From Eleusine coracana subsp. coracana (Eukaryota > Streptophyta > Magnoliopsida > Poales > Poaceae), in contig CM064432.1 in NCBI GenBank assembly GCA_032690845.1, positions 58,774,071 through 58,838,070 of the forward strand: a stretch of DNA of 64,000 nt. Direction: 5' to 3'. Below the pieces are notes generated by a model that made no database searches, was not told where the DNA came from, and was given only the letters and a program-made list of their open reading frames with translations. Within the stretch, counting starts at the first letter, position 1; each line of letters starts with the position of its first letter. Positions 1 to 10,536 of this stretch are shown piece by piece. Both the position numbers and the translations under genes were made by a program.

Positions 1-1830
1 TATAGCACGGTAAGTAATGGCATCCGTGGTTGAGCAAATTAAACGTGCAAGAATAATTTGGACGAAAAATCATCGCATTTGTATGAATTTTGCAGCGTTC
101 GTTCGTTCTCAGCCAACGTTTTTGATGGTTTTGAGAGCGTGACAGTCATGAGCTAATGGTCGACACGCGACAGGGTATGTCCTTCTCACCGGGGTCGCAT
201 TCCGGAGAAGACCGCAGCGTGTCATCAACAAAAGGTCCTATGAGGTTTCACCCTTGTGATAGTCATTGTACATTGCTGTCTTCTTCACTTTCAGTTTTGA
301 TCGTTCAGAAGTGAGACATAATAAGAATATAAATAGTTGAATGCAGGACTACCTTTTTTAAAAAAATTGGAGAGCAAGTTGAAGTACGGATATAGCTCAT
401 ATCTTGCTAATAGTTGCTTCACTGGCTTCTTCACATTTGCTCCAGCGTCAAGCTTCAAGGACGGCTAAGATGAGCTTTGAGCCGAAGCAAGCCTTACTAG
501 CAACATGCGGGAAATTATCTGTAACTGTTCACAACCACCGGAAAATAATTTATAGATCACCCTATAAGTTGTTCTCCTTAAGAGATATTCTTCGCATCAA
601 TTATGATGTGTTCCTGAAACAATTCAGCTCCTGATTGAGATGAGTCGACAGGTGAAACCTAACCTGCTCAACTGCACAGCAGATGGCACAGTTACCTGCA
701 CGACCACTGCCGCCTATGATGTAGCCAAGACGTTTTCTTTCTTTCGGTCAATGCATTAGGTGAACAGAAAGAAGTCTTCATTCATATGTACCAGGCACTA
801 GCAAAGTTTGTAACGAAATGAACCAAGGTTAGGTCCGCATGCGTCCTTTTGCACCACGTAAAAGTAACAGGCCATTTGGGTGATATAAACTCGGTAATAA
901 CTCATAAGACCACGTTGTAGCGCAGCGTCAAATCAAAGCTTTCTTCGAGTTAACTTTTAAATGAGATGAAGCGTTCTTCGAGTTGGATAATTTGCCTTCA
1001 GCCTTTTGCATCAGCTTCCACTGCTTCTTCAGTCTTCTTGGATAGAGACCAGCTGCCACTGCAGCTAAACAATTCGTCAGTGCCTTTAAGCTTTGGCATC
1101 AGTTCCCCTAACCACTCCTCCTGGCTCCTCGCTCTGATTTCTTTAACCCATATCTTCCGTTTAATCTGTGCTGCCTGTTCTGTGACAAATGACGGCCGCA
1201 GGTCTAGCCGTCTAGAAGAACTGGGCCATGAAGAAAATATGATTAGAAAACAGAGCTGGTGTGTAAATGATGCATTTGAACCCATCTTGATGTATGGCCG
1301 CCGGAATTGCGTGGATATCTGGCCATGCTGGCATGCTGTTCGATAACGATAATTGAGGGCGACCCACCTACCATGCTTGGATTTTCATACGGTAAAGAAG
1401 GCGGATGCGTGTGAGACAGCGACAGATTCCTGAAAGCCGCTAGTTTGCTCTATTGCTCATACATGCGGATGCGAGACAGCAAGGAGCCACAACATTTCAG
1501 CGTTCATTTGAACATTCAAAAGCATGGGGATTATTTAAAGTAAAGAAGCATTCCTATTCCATTCTCTTCACACGCACACGCACCCACCCACACATAAAAA
1601 GCGTGGATTCTTAAAGAAAACAGATTAACAGAATACTTGCATGAAGCACAGGAAATGATTGGATGAAGACTAGTCTAGTACAGTGAATGCAAAACGATTT
1701 CAAAAAGAAGCAGAACGAGAAATTCAACTCAGGAACGGAAATGAAGCGACCAAAAATTGACCAACCGAACCAACTCCTTGTTATCCTGCAGCCGCCGCGT
1801 ACTCCATGACAGCCATGTGATGCTTATAGC
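1..1830. other. Intergenic, no supported gene
   Basis: Several short ORFs occur on both strands, but none shows a recognisable domain, codon bias or splice context. The last part is the upstream region of the blue copper protein gene. Nothing else is supported. Confidence 0.6.
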
Positions 1831-1840
1831 TCTATAAAAG
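1831..1840 (+). promoter_or_regulatory. TATA box of the blue copper protein gene
   Basis: The motif tctataaaag lies about 110 bases before the start codon at 1951. That leaves room for a 5' leader of roughly 80 bases, a normal plant promoter spacing. Confidence 0.6.
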
Positions 1841-1950
1841 GGACCCTCCAACCTCCGCTGTCCATCGTGCAAAATCCACTTTGCGAGATATTGCTAGCTC
1901 CTTCACCTCACACACACTGCATTAGTTCTCCGGTCTCTCGAGATTCTACC

Positions 1951-2997
1951 ATGGCGTCCCGTTCAGCTCTGATCGCGGTGCTCGTCGCCGTGAGCTGCGC
2001 CGCCGCGGCCTCGGCAACCACGTACACTGTTGGTGATACCAAGGGGTGGACGACCAACGTTGACTACAGCGGCTGGACCAGTGGCAAGAACTTCGCTGTC
2101 GGAGACAAGCTTCGTGAGTCTCCTACATACTCGTCTGCACCCTGCGTTGTTCTTGCACACACTTCTCTTCAGGGTTCATTTTTTGTTCCCGTACATAGTG
2201 AACATGAAAGTTTGATCATCCATGGCGTAGTTTCATCATCTTGGTCACCTTTTTGAAAAGGGTGACATGAGTGTTGATCCGATGGATGTTTCTTTCAAGT
2301 TACTCCATGCTTGTCACTCGGTAAAGGTACTAAAACACTCCACAAAGATTTAGGTTTTATCGAGTACACAACACTCGGCAAAGAATATTTGATAAAAAAA
2401 AATACTAGCAAACAATTCTTTGCTGAGTGTCTTTATCGGACATTCGGCAAAGCCTTTGCCTCTTCTTTTCCTTGTTCGTACTTCATACTTCATAGTAACT
2501 AAAAGGTAAAAAAAACTAGCAATCACTGAAACGGTAAATGTTAGTACTGCCTAGCTTAACTGTTATTTATATTTGAAGATCGTAACTAATCATGTATATT
2601 GTAATACGGACTGATCATGTTAGCCATGGCTTAATCTTTCTTTCCTTTTTTCCCTGCTGCAGTGTTCAACTTCGCCAGCGCGGCGCACACTGTGGCCGAG
2701 GTCAGCAAGAGCGACTACGAGTCCTGCTCCTCCAACAACGCCATCAGCAACGACAGCAACGGCCCAGCCACCATCACCCTCTCCAGCCCCGGCACCCACT
2801 ATTTCATCTGCGGCGTCCCCGGCCACTGCTCCGGCGGCATGAAGCTCGCCGTCGACGTCGGCGGCTCCAGCTCCGGTGGCTCCCCCTCCACCCCCGGAAC
2901 ATCACCCAGCTCTCCCAACGGCGCGCCCGCGCGCATGCAGGCCGCCCCCGCCCTCGCCATGGCTGCCGGTGTTCTCATCAAGCTCGCCCTGTTCTGA
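1951..2997 (+). CDS. Uclacyanin-type blue copper protein (phytocyanin), GPI-anchored
   Basis: Two exons, 1951-2113 and 2663-2997, join in phase across a GT-AG intron to give 165 residues. The product has an N-terminal signal peptide (about residues 1-22), a plastocyanin-like domain (about 23-118), a short Ser/Pro/Gly-rich linker and a hydrophobic C-terminus typical of a GPI-anchor signal. The type I copper ligands are all present: His63, Cys104, His109 and Met114. Met as the axial ligand points to uclacyanin or plantacyanin rather than stellacyanin, which has Gln. Cys76 and Cys110 can form the conserved disulphide. Family members sit at the outer face of the plasma membrane or in the wall and transfer electrons; the physiological partner is unknown. 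The intron carries a CACTA-like repeat fragment. The family call is firm; the subclass is fairly sure. Confidence 0.92.
2310..2470. repeat. CACTA-like subterminal repeat fragment in the phytocyanin intron
   Basis: The motif actcggcaaag and its variants recur about four times here, in both orientations. Short repeats of this kind are typical of the subterminal regions of grass CACTA elements. No complete element ends are visible, so this is a remnant. The class assignment is from general knowledge of grass repeats. Confidence 0.45.
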
Positions 2998-4054
2998 TGA
3001 TCGCCGGCGTGTACGGCGCCGCCGCCGCCATGATCACGGCCAGTGTAGAGGCAGTGCATGATTCTTGTTGAGCGTTTCTGACGGCCGGGATGTATCTACG
3101 TACCTTTTCCACGGCAGAGTGGTTGTTGCGTGATGTATGATTGATGCTTTGTAGTTTCGTTTGAGACCCCACCAGTGCAGTAGTTGGTTCTTGTAATCTA
3201 CTTTTTCTTCATGGATATATTTTTTCAATAATTTTATGTTAAAAAACATCTTTAATAAATTATCATATCAGCGTTCACTGTATTGTCCGTGTCTGAAGTT
3301 GTACTTCTCCACAGATGCTTTTGAATTCCCTGAAGCCAACTTCTTGAAAATGTAGCTTCTAGAACGTAAAAAAGATGAAGCTTGGCCTAACAGATTATCG
3401 GTGCTTTATGTAAAAAAAAAATACTAGTCATGCTGAGCAATGCATTAGGTATTGGTGTATATGGCTCGAGGCGAGAGTGATTTGGGCGGTTGGGTTAGGT
3501 AACAAGGACGATCGTGACTACACTAGCCAGTAGAGGAAACAAAGATGGAATAATCCTGGAAAAACAATGCCGGACGAAAGTGATTTGGTTGGATGGTGCA
3601 TATGTCGTTAGAAGTTCCCAAAGTGTTCCCATTTCGGAATTTCCATCCATGCATTTAAATTTACTATGTGAAACATCTCTACAAAAGCAATGGCCAAGAC
3701 TCGGAAGGAAGATCCCTGACGTGCGTAAGTGAAAAAAAAAACATGTCGGTTACAAAAGCGAGATGAAGAAGTCAGCAGCAAAGTGATAGCCTCGCACAGG
3801 CTAGTGACTTCAGCAGCGATGCCAGTTTGACAAAGTCTTCGTACATGGATATATAAGTTCGTCCTTGATGTTCATAACATGATTGGAATTCATCTCCTTT
3901 TTAAGTCCCCTGTACCGTCCAGAAGAAAATATGCTCACGAGTCACGACGTACGTCAACTTTCGAACTTTGGAATCAAATCATACCCGCCAACTTGTGAAT
4001 AAGAGCCCATCGTACATGTGGTGATTTGTTTCTTCGCATCCCTAATAGTAGTTT
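2998..4054. other. Intergenic, 3' flank of the phytocyanin gene
   Basis: This is AT-rich sequence with only short unsupported ORFs. It includes the probable 3' UTR of the phytocyanin gene, up to roughly 3240. No gene or clear repeat was recognised. Confidence 0.55.
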
Positions 4055-4077
4055 GGGGGGGGGGGGGGGGGGGGGGG
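4055..4077 (+). repeat. Poly-G tract, 23 bases
   Basis: An uninterrupted run of G lies two bases upstream of the target-site duplication of the Mutator-like element. It is one of six such runs in the window, all on the plus strand. Confidence 0.9.
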
Positions 4078-4087
4078 ACTTGGAAGG

Positions 4088-5215
4088 GAAAAAAATTTGG
4101 TGCGGACCGTCCGCACGACGGCGCTGTGCGAACCCTGTTTAGATTATTGCCACGTGAAGCTTCACAAAGATCGAACGGAAGCGCACAGAGGCTTGGCTCC
4201 AGCTGCTTGCATCGCGGCTCGCAGGCGTACGTTGGCTCGGCTCTCTGTTCCGCATGCCAGAAGGAGAAAAAAGAAAAGCAACGAGCCCCACCGCCACAGA
4301 ATATATGCCCTAGTTACTGACACCTTGAATCTTAGGTGAGAGCGCTCCATGCAGAGGCCTCCGTGATCTACATCATGTTAGAAGATGCCACAACCTAACC
4401 TCGCTATCGATCATTATGCATATTGCTACTTTGACTTTTATTTTGAATAAGGAATCAAACATTTAAAATGAGAAAGCATTTTCAGCTCACTTTTCACAAT
4501 GTGAAGAGCTTAAATAAAAAAAAGAAACAATGTCAGTAATTTTATTCAGCCGATGGAGGAGGACCACTGCCGGAGCTGGAATGATTCCTGGTATTCCCAG
4601 GAATATCCAACTCTTGGGGACAAAAAGAATCAATATACATCAGCGTATTTAGTATTTGAGACAAATCTTAATATTTTCCCAAAAACAAAAACTCAGTTTA
4701 TAGCTTCTGGAAAACAATCATAGCTCCTGAGGACGTTGTCGACTGCAGCCGATGGAGGAGGATGTCTGCGTCGCCGCGGCTCACTGATGGAACAAGTAGA
4801 GAACACCTTCCTGAAGCTGCCCACGACTTGAAGAGGTGAGCATTCGTCGTCATTGCCCGTGTCCAAAAGAAAGCGCCAGGCGTCGTTGCCTACAATCGGG
4901 AGGGAGTCAGAGAGTGCAGTCATGGATTGCGGACAGGGAAGGACAGTGCCATCCCCGCCGCTGGGAGGAGTGCCGGCCGATTTGGATCGGTGAATTGGTT
5001 GTGAGATTGTTTAGGCTAAGCGGAGCCGATGCTGTGCCTCGAACCATCGAGCGAAACCGAGTCGAGCCGATGTACACATGGGAGCCGTGATACAGTCCGC
5101 TAGAGCCAAGTCCTTGTGCGCTTCCGTTCGATCTCCGTGAAGCTCTACGCGGCAACAATCTAAACAGAGTTCCCACAACAGCGCTTGCAGCCGGTCCGCA
5201 CCAATTTTTTTTCCC
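4088..5215. mobile_element. Non-autonomous Mutator-like element, possibly a Pack-MULE
   Basis: Sequence from 4088 to about 4260 recurs in inverted orientation from 5215 back to about 5045, giving terminal inverted repeats of roughly 165 bases with moderate divergence. Both ends start with a run of A followed by TTGG-type sequence and TGCGGACCG. The 9-base direct repeat cttggaagg flanks the element at 4079-4087 and 5216-5224, which is the target-site duplication length of Mutator elements. No transposase is visible. The interior is about 780 bases and holds an open minus-strand frame (4693-4923, 76 codons) that could be captured gene sequence. The element structure is seen directly; the superfamily follows from TIR length and duplication size. 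Confidence 0.8.
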
Positions 5216-5224
5216 CTTGGAAGG

Positions 5225-6667
5225 GGATGTAGGAATGCACTTTTAAAAGTGACGTGCTTTATCCGTGACCCTCGACGATAAGGATGGGCCAACGGCGCGC
5301 CAAGGTAATTGTGCCCATTTGCTTCAGTGGGCTAAGCCATCGAACAAAATAAAGCGAGCTTCAACACCCTGTTACTTACCCTTAATAAGACATCCATGAT
5401 CGTGGTGGAGACAATAGGACTCAAGATGATGTAGCCATATATCTCGAGATCCTTTTGGACTTGCTCAACCATGACGTGACGCCTCCGGTCCGTTGCAGAT
5501 GCGTCCATTACCTAAACAAGAGCAGTACATAGCTTGGTACATGCAACTATTGACCACATCAAAGCTCCACACCCACGGCATCCCAAACCTTGTTGGAGCA
5601 CCCTTCGACCTTCATCCCCATTCTCTAAGTAAATAAAGCAATAAAATGGAAATAACCCTTCGGGCTAATTTGAACGGGTCCTGTTATGGGCCGCTACAAA
5701 AGCTACTTCGTAGCTCAGGCATATATTGTCGTCTGGTCCGGTCCGACATTCAGCCCACCGAACGACATGGGCCTCATAAAGTTTGGTGCGCAACGCAGCA
5801 TGGCAAGATGAGTAACGGCCCATGCGTCTCGTCTTATTGCCCAACCTACCGTTAGTCGCAAGTGACGACGGTTGCACGCGCACGCCGCCTCAAGCGTGGA
5901 GAGATAGACACGAGGGCAACTAAAGGTATGGTGTGAAAAGCAACGTGCGGATCCACAGCAAATCTGATGATCACGCGACGCGCACTCTCGCCGCCGCCGG
6001 CCACGGCACAGCGCACTGGCCGCCGTCGCCGTCAGGGGAGTCGCGGTCCCACACGGAACCGCCCGGGCAAGCAGCCACGCGCCCTACCGCCGCACGGACA
6101 CCACCAGCCCCCACCGCCGGACCGCCAACCCCGCCGCTTGCTTTTTCCACTCCCATCCACCAGTCCAGATGCTTCTCCACACACTCCTCACCACATTCTT
6201 CTCCCCATGGTGCCTCCCAGCTGGCCACCAAAAGCCACTGAGAACCCATCGCTCTCACTCGCACGCAGGTCAAAAAGGAGATGGAAAAACATGTGCAGAT
6301 CTGGAGAGATCGAGCCCCAGATCTGCACGAACAAGCACGGATCAAGCAGGAAAAATTAAGCTAAATCTCATCATGATCATGGTAAATACTAGCAGCAGTG
6401 ATGTCGTGGTAGTACAAAGAATGCGTACGTAGTAGTAAGAACAAAGTGGGAATTATACAATGGCAAGCCACAGCAACTGTCTCCACAATCTCTCTATCAC
6501 ACTCTCTCCCTCTCTCACACAGAGACTAACATCAGATCTGACGACTGACCTACACTAAAACCGAATGGAATGAGCAAACCCAAAAGATGAGCAATAAATA
6601 TGCGGCAGTAGCGAGCGGCAGTGACATCGAGCGGAGGCCACCGTGCCGCGCCGGAGAAGAGCAGATC
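5225..6667. other. Intergenic, 3' side of the arabinogalactan protein gene
   Basis: A GC-rich stretch around 5960-6250 gives overlapping ORFs in several frames, which is a composition effect. A CT/CA-rich microsatellite lies around 6480-6525. Part of the right side is probably the 3' UTR of the minus-strand gene starting at 7084. No other gene is supported. Confidence 0.5.
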
Positions 6668-7084
6668 TCAGTAGAAGAAGACCGCGGCAACTGCTACGGC
6701 GGCGGCCAACGCGGCCGCGGGGGCGACGCTGGACGCGGCGCTGGGCGGCGGAGGGAAGGCCGGGGCCTCGGCCGGCGGGTTGCCGAAAGCGCCCGGCGCA
6801 GGCGCCGGCGGAGACATCGGCATCTCCGGCGCGGGGGCCTCGGCGCTGGGCTCCGGAGCGGGGACCGTCGTCGGGGCGGGCGTCGGGGCCGAGGTCGGCG
6901 GAGGCATCGCCGGAGCCTGCGCCGGCGGAGGCACCGGTGCGGGCGTCGGGGGCGGAGGCGGAGGCGGAGGCGGCGGCAGGGGCTGCGCGCGGGGCGCCGG
7001 CATCGGGGAGGCGCCCGGAGCCTGCGCCGCAGCGGCGGCGAAGAGGACGGCCATGGCCACGGCCACGAGGTGGAGGCGCGCCAT
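6668..7084 (-). CDS. Classical arabinogalactan protein (AGP)
   Basis: A single exon of 138 codons. It has an N-terminal signal peptide (about residues 1-21), a central region of about 95 residues made almost only of Pro, Ala, Ser, Thr, Met and Gly with many Ala-Pro, Ser-Pro and Thr-Pro dipeptides and one run of ten prolines, and a hydrophobic C-terminal tail after a small-residue site, as in GPI-anchor signals. This is the textbook layout of a classical AGP: prolines become hydroxyproline and carry arabinogalactan, and the protein sits on the plasma membrane or in the wall. The long plus-strand frames over the same bases are GC-rich shadows. The exact role is not predictable. The ATG is followed at once by a good signal peptide, which supports this start. 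Confidence 0.88.
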   Translation of the reverse strand: MARLHLVAVAMAVLFAAAAAQAPGASPMPAPRAQPLPPPPPPPPPPTPAPVPPPAQAPAMPPPTSAPTPAPTTVPAPEPSAEAPAPEMPMSPPAPAPGAFGNPPAEAPAFPPPPSAASSVAPAAALAAAVAVAAVFFY

Positions 7085-8664
7085 GGTCGGTGGTGGGCGG
7101 CGGCGGTTGCCGAGCGTGCTAGGGTTTTGGTTTCAAGGTGGTGGGGGGTTCGCGAGTCGCAAGTGGGGGATGCGCTGCTTCGAAGTGTGCGACGGGGATA
7201 TAAAGAGAGTGGGATATACGCGGAGGAAGAAATACTAAAATGGCGGTTTAGGATTTGATAGTGGCGGACTGGCGGATTAATGACGTTGTCACGAATGTCG
7301 GTTCGCTGTTGGACGACTCTGGCCATCGGATCGGCATCTGGCGGCCCACCAATTTCTTTTTTCTAATTATTCCCCAGTATTCTCCGAATCCGATGTTAAA
7401 TAACACGGGATAATATAATAAGATAAATAAGGTGACTGTGAGTTGGCTTCCAATAAATCTGGTCGCACTTAATTTGACAATTTGGGTTGGACAAGTAATT
7501 CCATCTTTCTAAAATAATAATTTTGCCTAAAAGTTTGGTTTTATTCCCTCCAGTTCTGGGGTTTAGGGTAACGTATGCACTCCAAATAGCGATGGGTCAC
7601 GAAGTCAATCTGTCACCTGGAAGTTCGCGTGTAATACCCGAGAAATTTCAAGTCCCGTGACGTTAAATATCCGCGTTGGGCGGCTTTTCTAAATCCTGTT
7701 GACATTTACGAGCTTCGTTAATGCTCTACCTGACGGGAACTTTGAGCGGGTCAAGCAAAACTGTGGTGGTCTCTGGTCAGTGATTCAGATTTCTGAAGCA
7801 CCAGCAGTTCGATTTTCCATCTAAGAAGACTTTTGTAAAGACGTACGTATACCTTGTGAAAATTTCTTATGTGATTACATCCCTCAAGTAAACCACGCTG
7901 CATTCCCTAAAACAAAGGTAAACCACGCTGCAGGTGCAATCGGTCATGGGCTCATGGCGGTTGAGCATTTTAATTTGCTGTGTCATTCGCATTTCAAAAT
8001 AGAAATTCTTTCTGTCAGTGTTACCAGATTTCAAAACGGTAGGTAAGCTTGGTATATTCTTCTTGACTTTGCGTCTCATCTTTGCGTTCTTGTCACTGAA
8101 AATCGTGCACACATGCAGCTGGCGTTTAGCTGCTGATCTATCCAACACAGATAGAGAATTCAGAGATATCTTGTCAAGGATAAGAGTCCATCCACCAGCT
8201 ACGATTGGCTCTTCAAAAAGAACAGCCGAAGGGAATGATTGGTTTGCTCGCAACTTATTTTTCTCTGATCGTGTACTCTGTTTGATTATCCTCTTCGTAC
8301 TCCAACAAGTTCCAGCGTGACAGGATCGATATATGGATTCGTAAGAAAATTCAGTTCGAAGTCGTGTGATCTTACGACAAGCCTTTTAATTGTTTTGAAT
8401 ATTGTGAAGCGACTAGGGTTTAAGCAACCAATAGTCAAAAGTGGACGCTCAGACAGAAAATGAACGATATACGTGGGTAGTCCGATTCAGAGGCGTATTC
8501 TCAGGAGTAATAGATGAAACCGTCAAACACGCACGTGTCAAAGACAATGAAGATTCGTATTCATAAGGTAATTAAACGAAATTGTCAAATACAAAGATCC
8601 AAGGCCTCGAGCGCTAGTCATAGCAAGTGGAGAGGATCTCTCACGTTCCCGACTACAGTTTGTA
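7085..8664. other. Intergenic, upstream of the AGP gene
   Basis: The first part is the AGP promoter and leader on the minus strand, with TATA-like bases near 7198-7206. The rest is AT-rich with short ORFs lacking any recognisable domain. No further gene was seen. Confidence 0.5.
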
Positions 8665-8672
8665 TTAATAAG

Positions 8673-9728
8673 AATAAAGTATATAGTTGATTCTTAAATT
8701 TGTTCGATTGTGTCACTTAGGTTTTTGTACTCTTAAATTATATTTCTAACTACCTAAACTTAGGTTTGGATGTCATTTAGGTCCCTATATATTCTTAAAA
8801 TACAAATTTAACTCTCTAAACTTAACTTTGAGTGTCATCTAAGTCTCTAAACGTAACTTTAACGTCATGTAGGTCTGATACTCTAAAAATATTGTGTCAT
8901 CTTAATTAAATTGATTAAAATATTTTTTATAGATATAACTTAATTATACTCCCTCCGTTTATTCATATAAAGTATATTTAGAAGTGACACAGAGACCAAA
9001 TCATAGTAAATATTTACAATAATTTATGGATCCATAATAAGTGGGACACAAAAACATCCACTAGCTAGCATTTGTATTAATTATAGAGACAACAGGAAGA
9101 TACATCAATAATCTATGAGTAACTAATCATCATTCACACAGAGCGAGGATTCAACAAAAAATGCACCATATTTGTGAAAAATATATTTTGATAAATACAT
9201 ACTATTTAAATTGAACTAGGGAGTAGTTAAATAAACATGACTTATCTCAAAAAATCTATCTAGAATATTGATAGGTGTGGATGAAAGTGATGCTTTATCA
9301 AGGGTAGAGCTAGATACTAAATAAAGTGGTGGCCATTTAGATCACACCATGATGCTAAACCATAAAATTATATTTGGTTCATTACCTAATAGTTAGATAT
9401 TGCTCAAATTTTTTTATGCTTTTGATTACCTTTTATTTTATGATAACATTTATTTTTATTGATCAATAATATATAGCATACATTTGTGTGATCATATTTG
9501 TATTCATTATTTGAATGTAATCAAATTGATTGGGATATATTATATTTTAAGAATATAGAACCTAGATGACACTCGAAGTTAAGTTTAGAGAGTTAAATTT
9601 GCATTTTAAGAGCATAGGGATCTAAATGACACCCGAGCCTAAGTTTAGATAGTTAGAAATACAATTTAAGAATACAAGGACCTAAGTGACACAACCAAAC
9701 AAGTTTAAGAACCGGTCATATACTTTAC
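8673..9728. mobile_element. Long-TIR DNA transposon, non-autonomous (MULE- or hAT-like)
   Basis: The first roughly 175 bases (to about 8847) recur in inverted orientation from 9728 back to about 9555, with scattered mismatches. Both ends begin with the same taaagtatat motif. The direct repeat ttaataag flanks the element at 8665-8672 and 9729-9736. It is perfect over 8 bases and matches 8 of 9 if extended by one base. Eight bases would suit hAT and nine Mutator; the long inverted repeats favour a Mutator-like element. No transposase is present. The interior contains a nested Stowaway MITE, so this insertion is older than that one. Confidence 0.72.
8949..9223. mobile_element. Stowaway-type MITE nested in the long-TIR element
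   Basis: The element begins with CTCCCTCCGTTT and ends with the diverged complement of that motif (ctagggag), flanked by TA on both sides (8947-8948 and 9224-9225). The inner sequence is AT-rich and the arms are partly complementary (ttcatataaagtat at the left, a related inverted motif at the right). This is the usual form of grass Stowaway MITEs of the Tc1/mariner superfamily. Confidence 0.75.
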
Positions 9729-9736
9729 TTAATAAG

Positions 9737-10536
9737 TAATAACCTGATAGTCTCAAAACTGATCGCATCAGAATATTGGTGAGAGTCTCGTTCAAAAAAA
9801 AAAATGGTGAGAGCTTTAATAGATAAAATTCAACTATTCACAAATGGCATGAGCTTATTCAAGAATGCCCATAAGCCATACATTTGAGCATTACTGTGAT
9901 GAAGGCATCAGCTTATGTGGGAACTCCCACTGTCTATGTAGGGATACATGAAAACAAGTGATCCTCAACATATCAGCTAGATATACAAACAATCGGAAAA
10001 AACAAAAGCACTAGATATATAAACCTATGAGAGCCTTTATATCCCTACATAGACACAAGAGGAACTTGACTATTCATCCACTATGTTGGATGGGCACACA
10101 ACACCCATGTATACTGTTGAACACAATCTACAAGTGTGTAAATTCTGGAAGGATCTTCACTTTCAAAATGCCATGTCCGGTTATCTGCATGTAACTTTGC
10201 AGTTCCATCTCCACCATCAAAAGAATCTCTAAATGAAATAAATCCTCACCATGTCTTGGTCCAGAACACTACAAAAGGATATAAATGCTTCAGAATATCA
10301 TAGTGAATTATCTGGAGCTTATAAGGGAACAACCCTGGAGGTGCCTAATTAAACTTCTCCACTTCCAAAGTTTTAAGACTTATTGTTGAACAGCTCCAGA
10401 CCAGAGTGGTCCCGAGTTAACTAGGCAGCATCACATATAGAAAACAGGGAAAACAGAAATGCAGAAACTATTCAAGGGAAGAATTTGTTACCTACACTTT
10501 ACAGGGTAGACCATCAGAAGTATAATTAGTCACAGC
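9737..10536. other. Intergenic, 3' flank of the LETM1-like gene
   Basis: AT-rich sequence with no supported ORF. The part nearest 10536 is probably the 3' UTR of the minus-strand LETM1-like gene. Confidence 0.5.

Noticed and set aside
966..1346. A 126-codon ORF on the plus strand with an opposite ORF on the minus strand
   Set aside because: No domain, no codon bias and no promoter. Likely random.
6587..7258. Long Arg/Gly-rich ORFs on the plus strand over the AGP gene
   Set aside because: They are the antisense and shifted frames of a Pro/Ala-rich coding region. Composition alone keeps them open.
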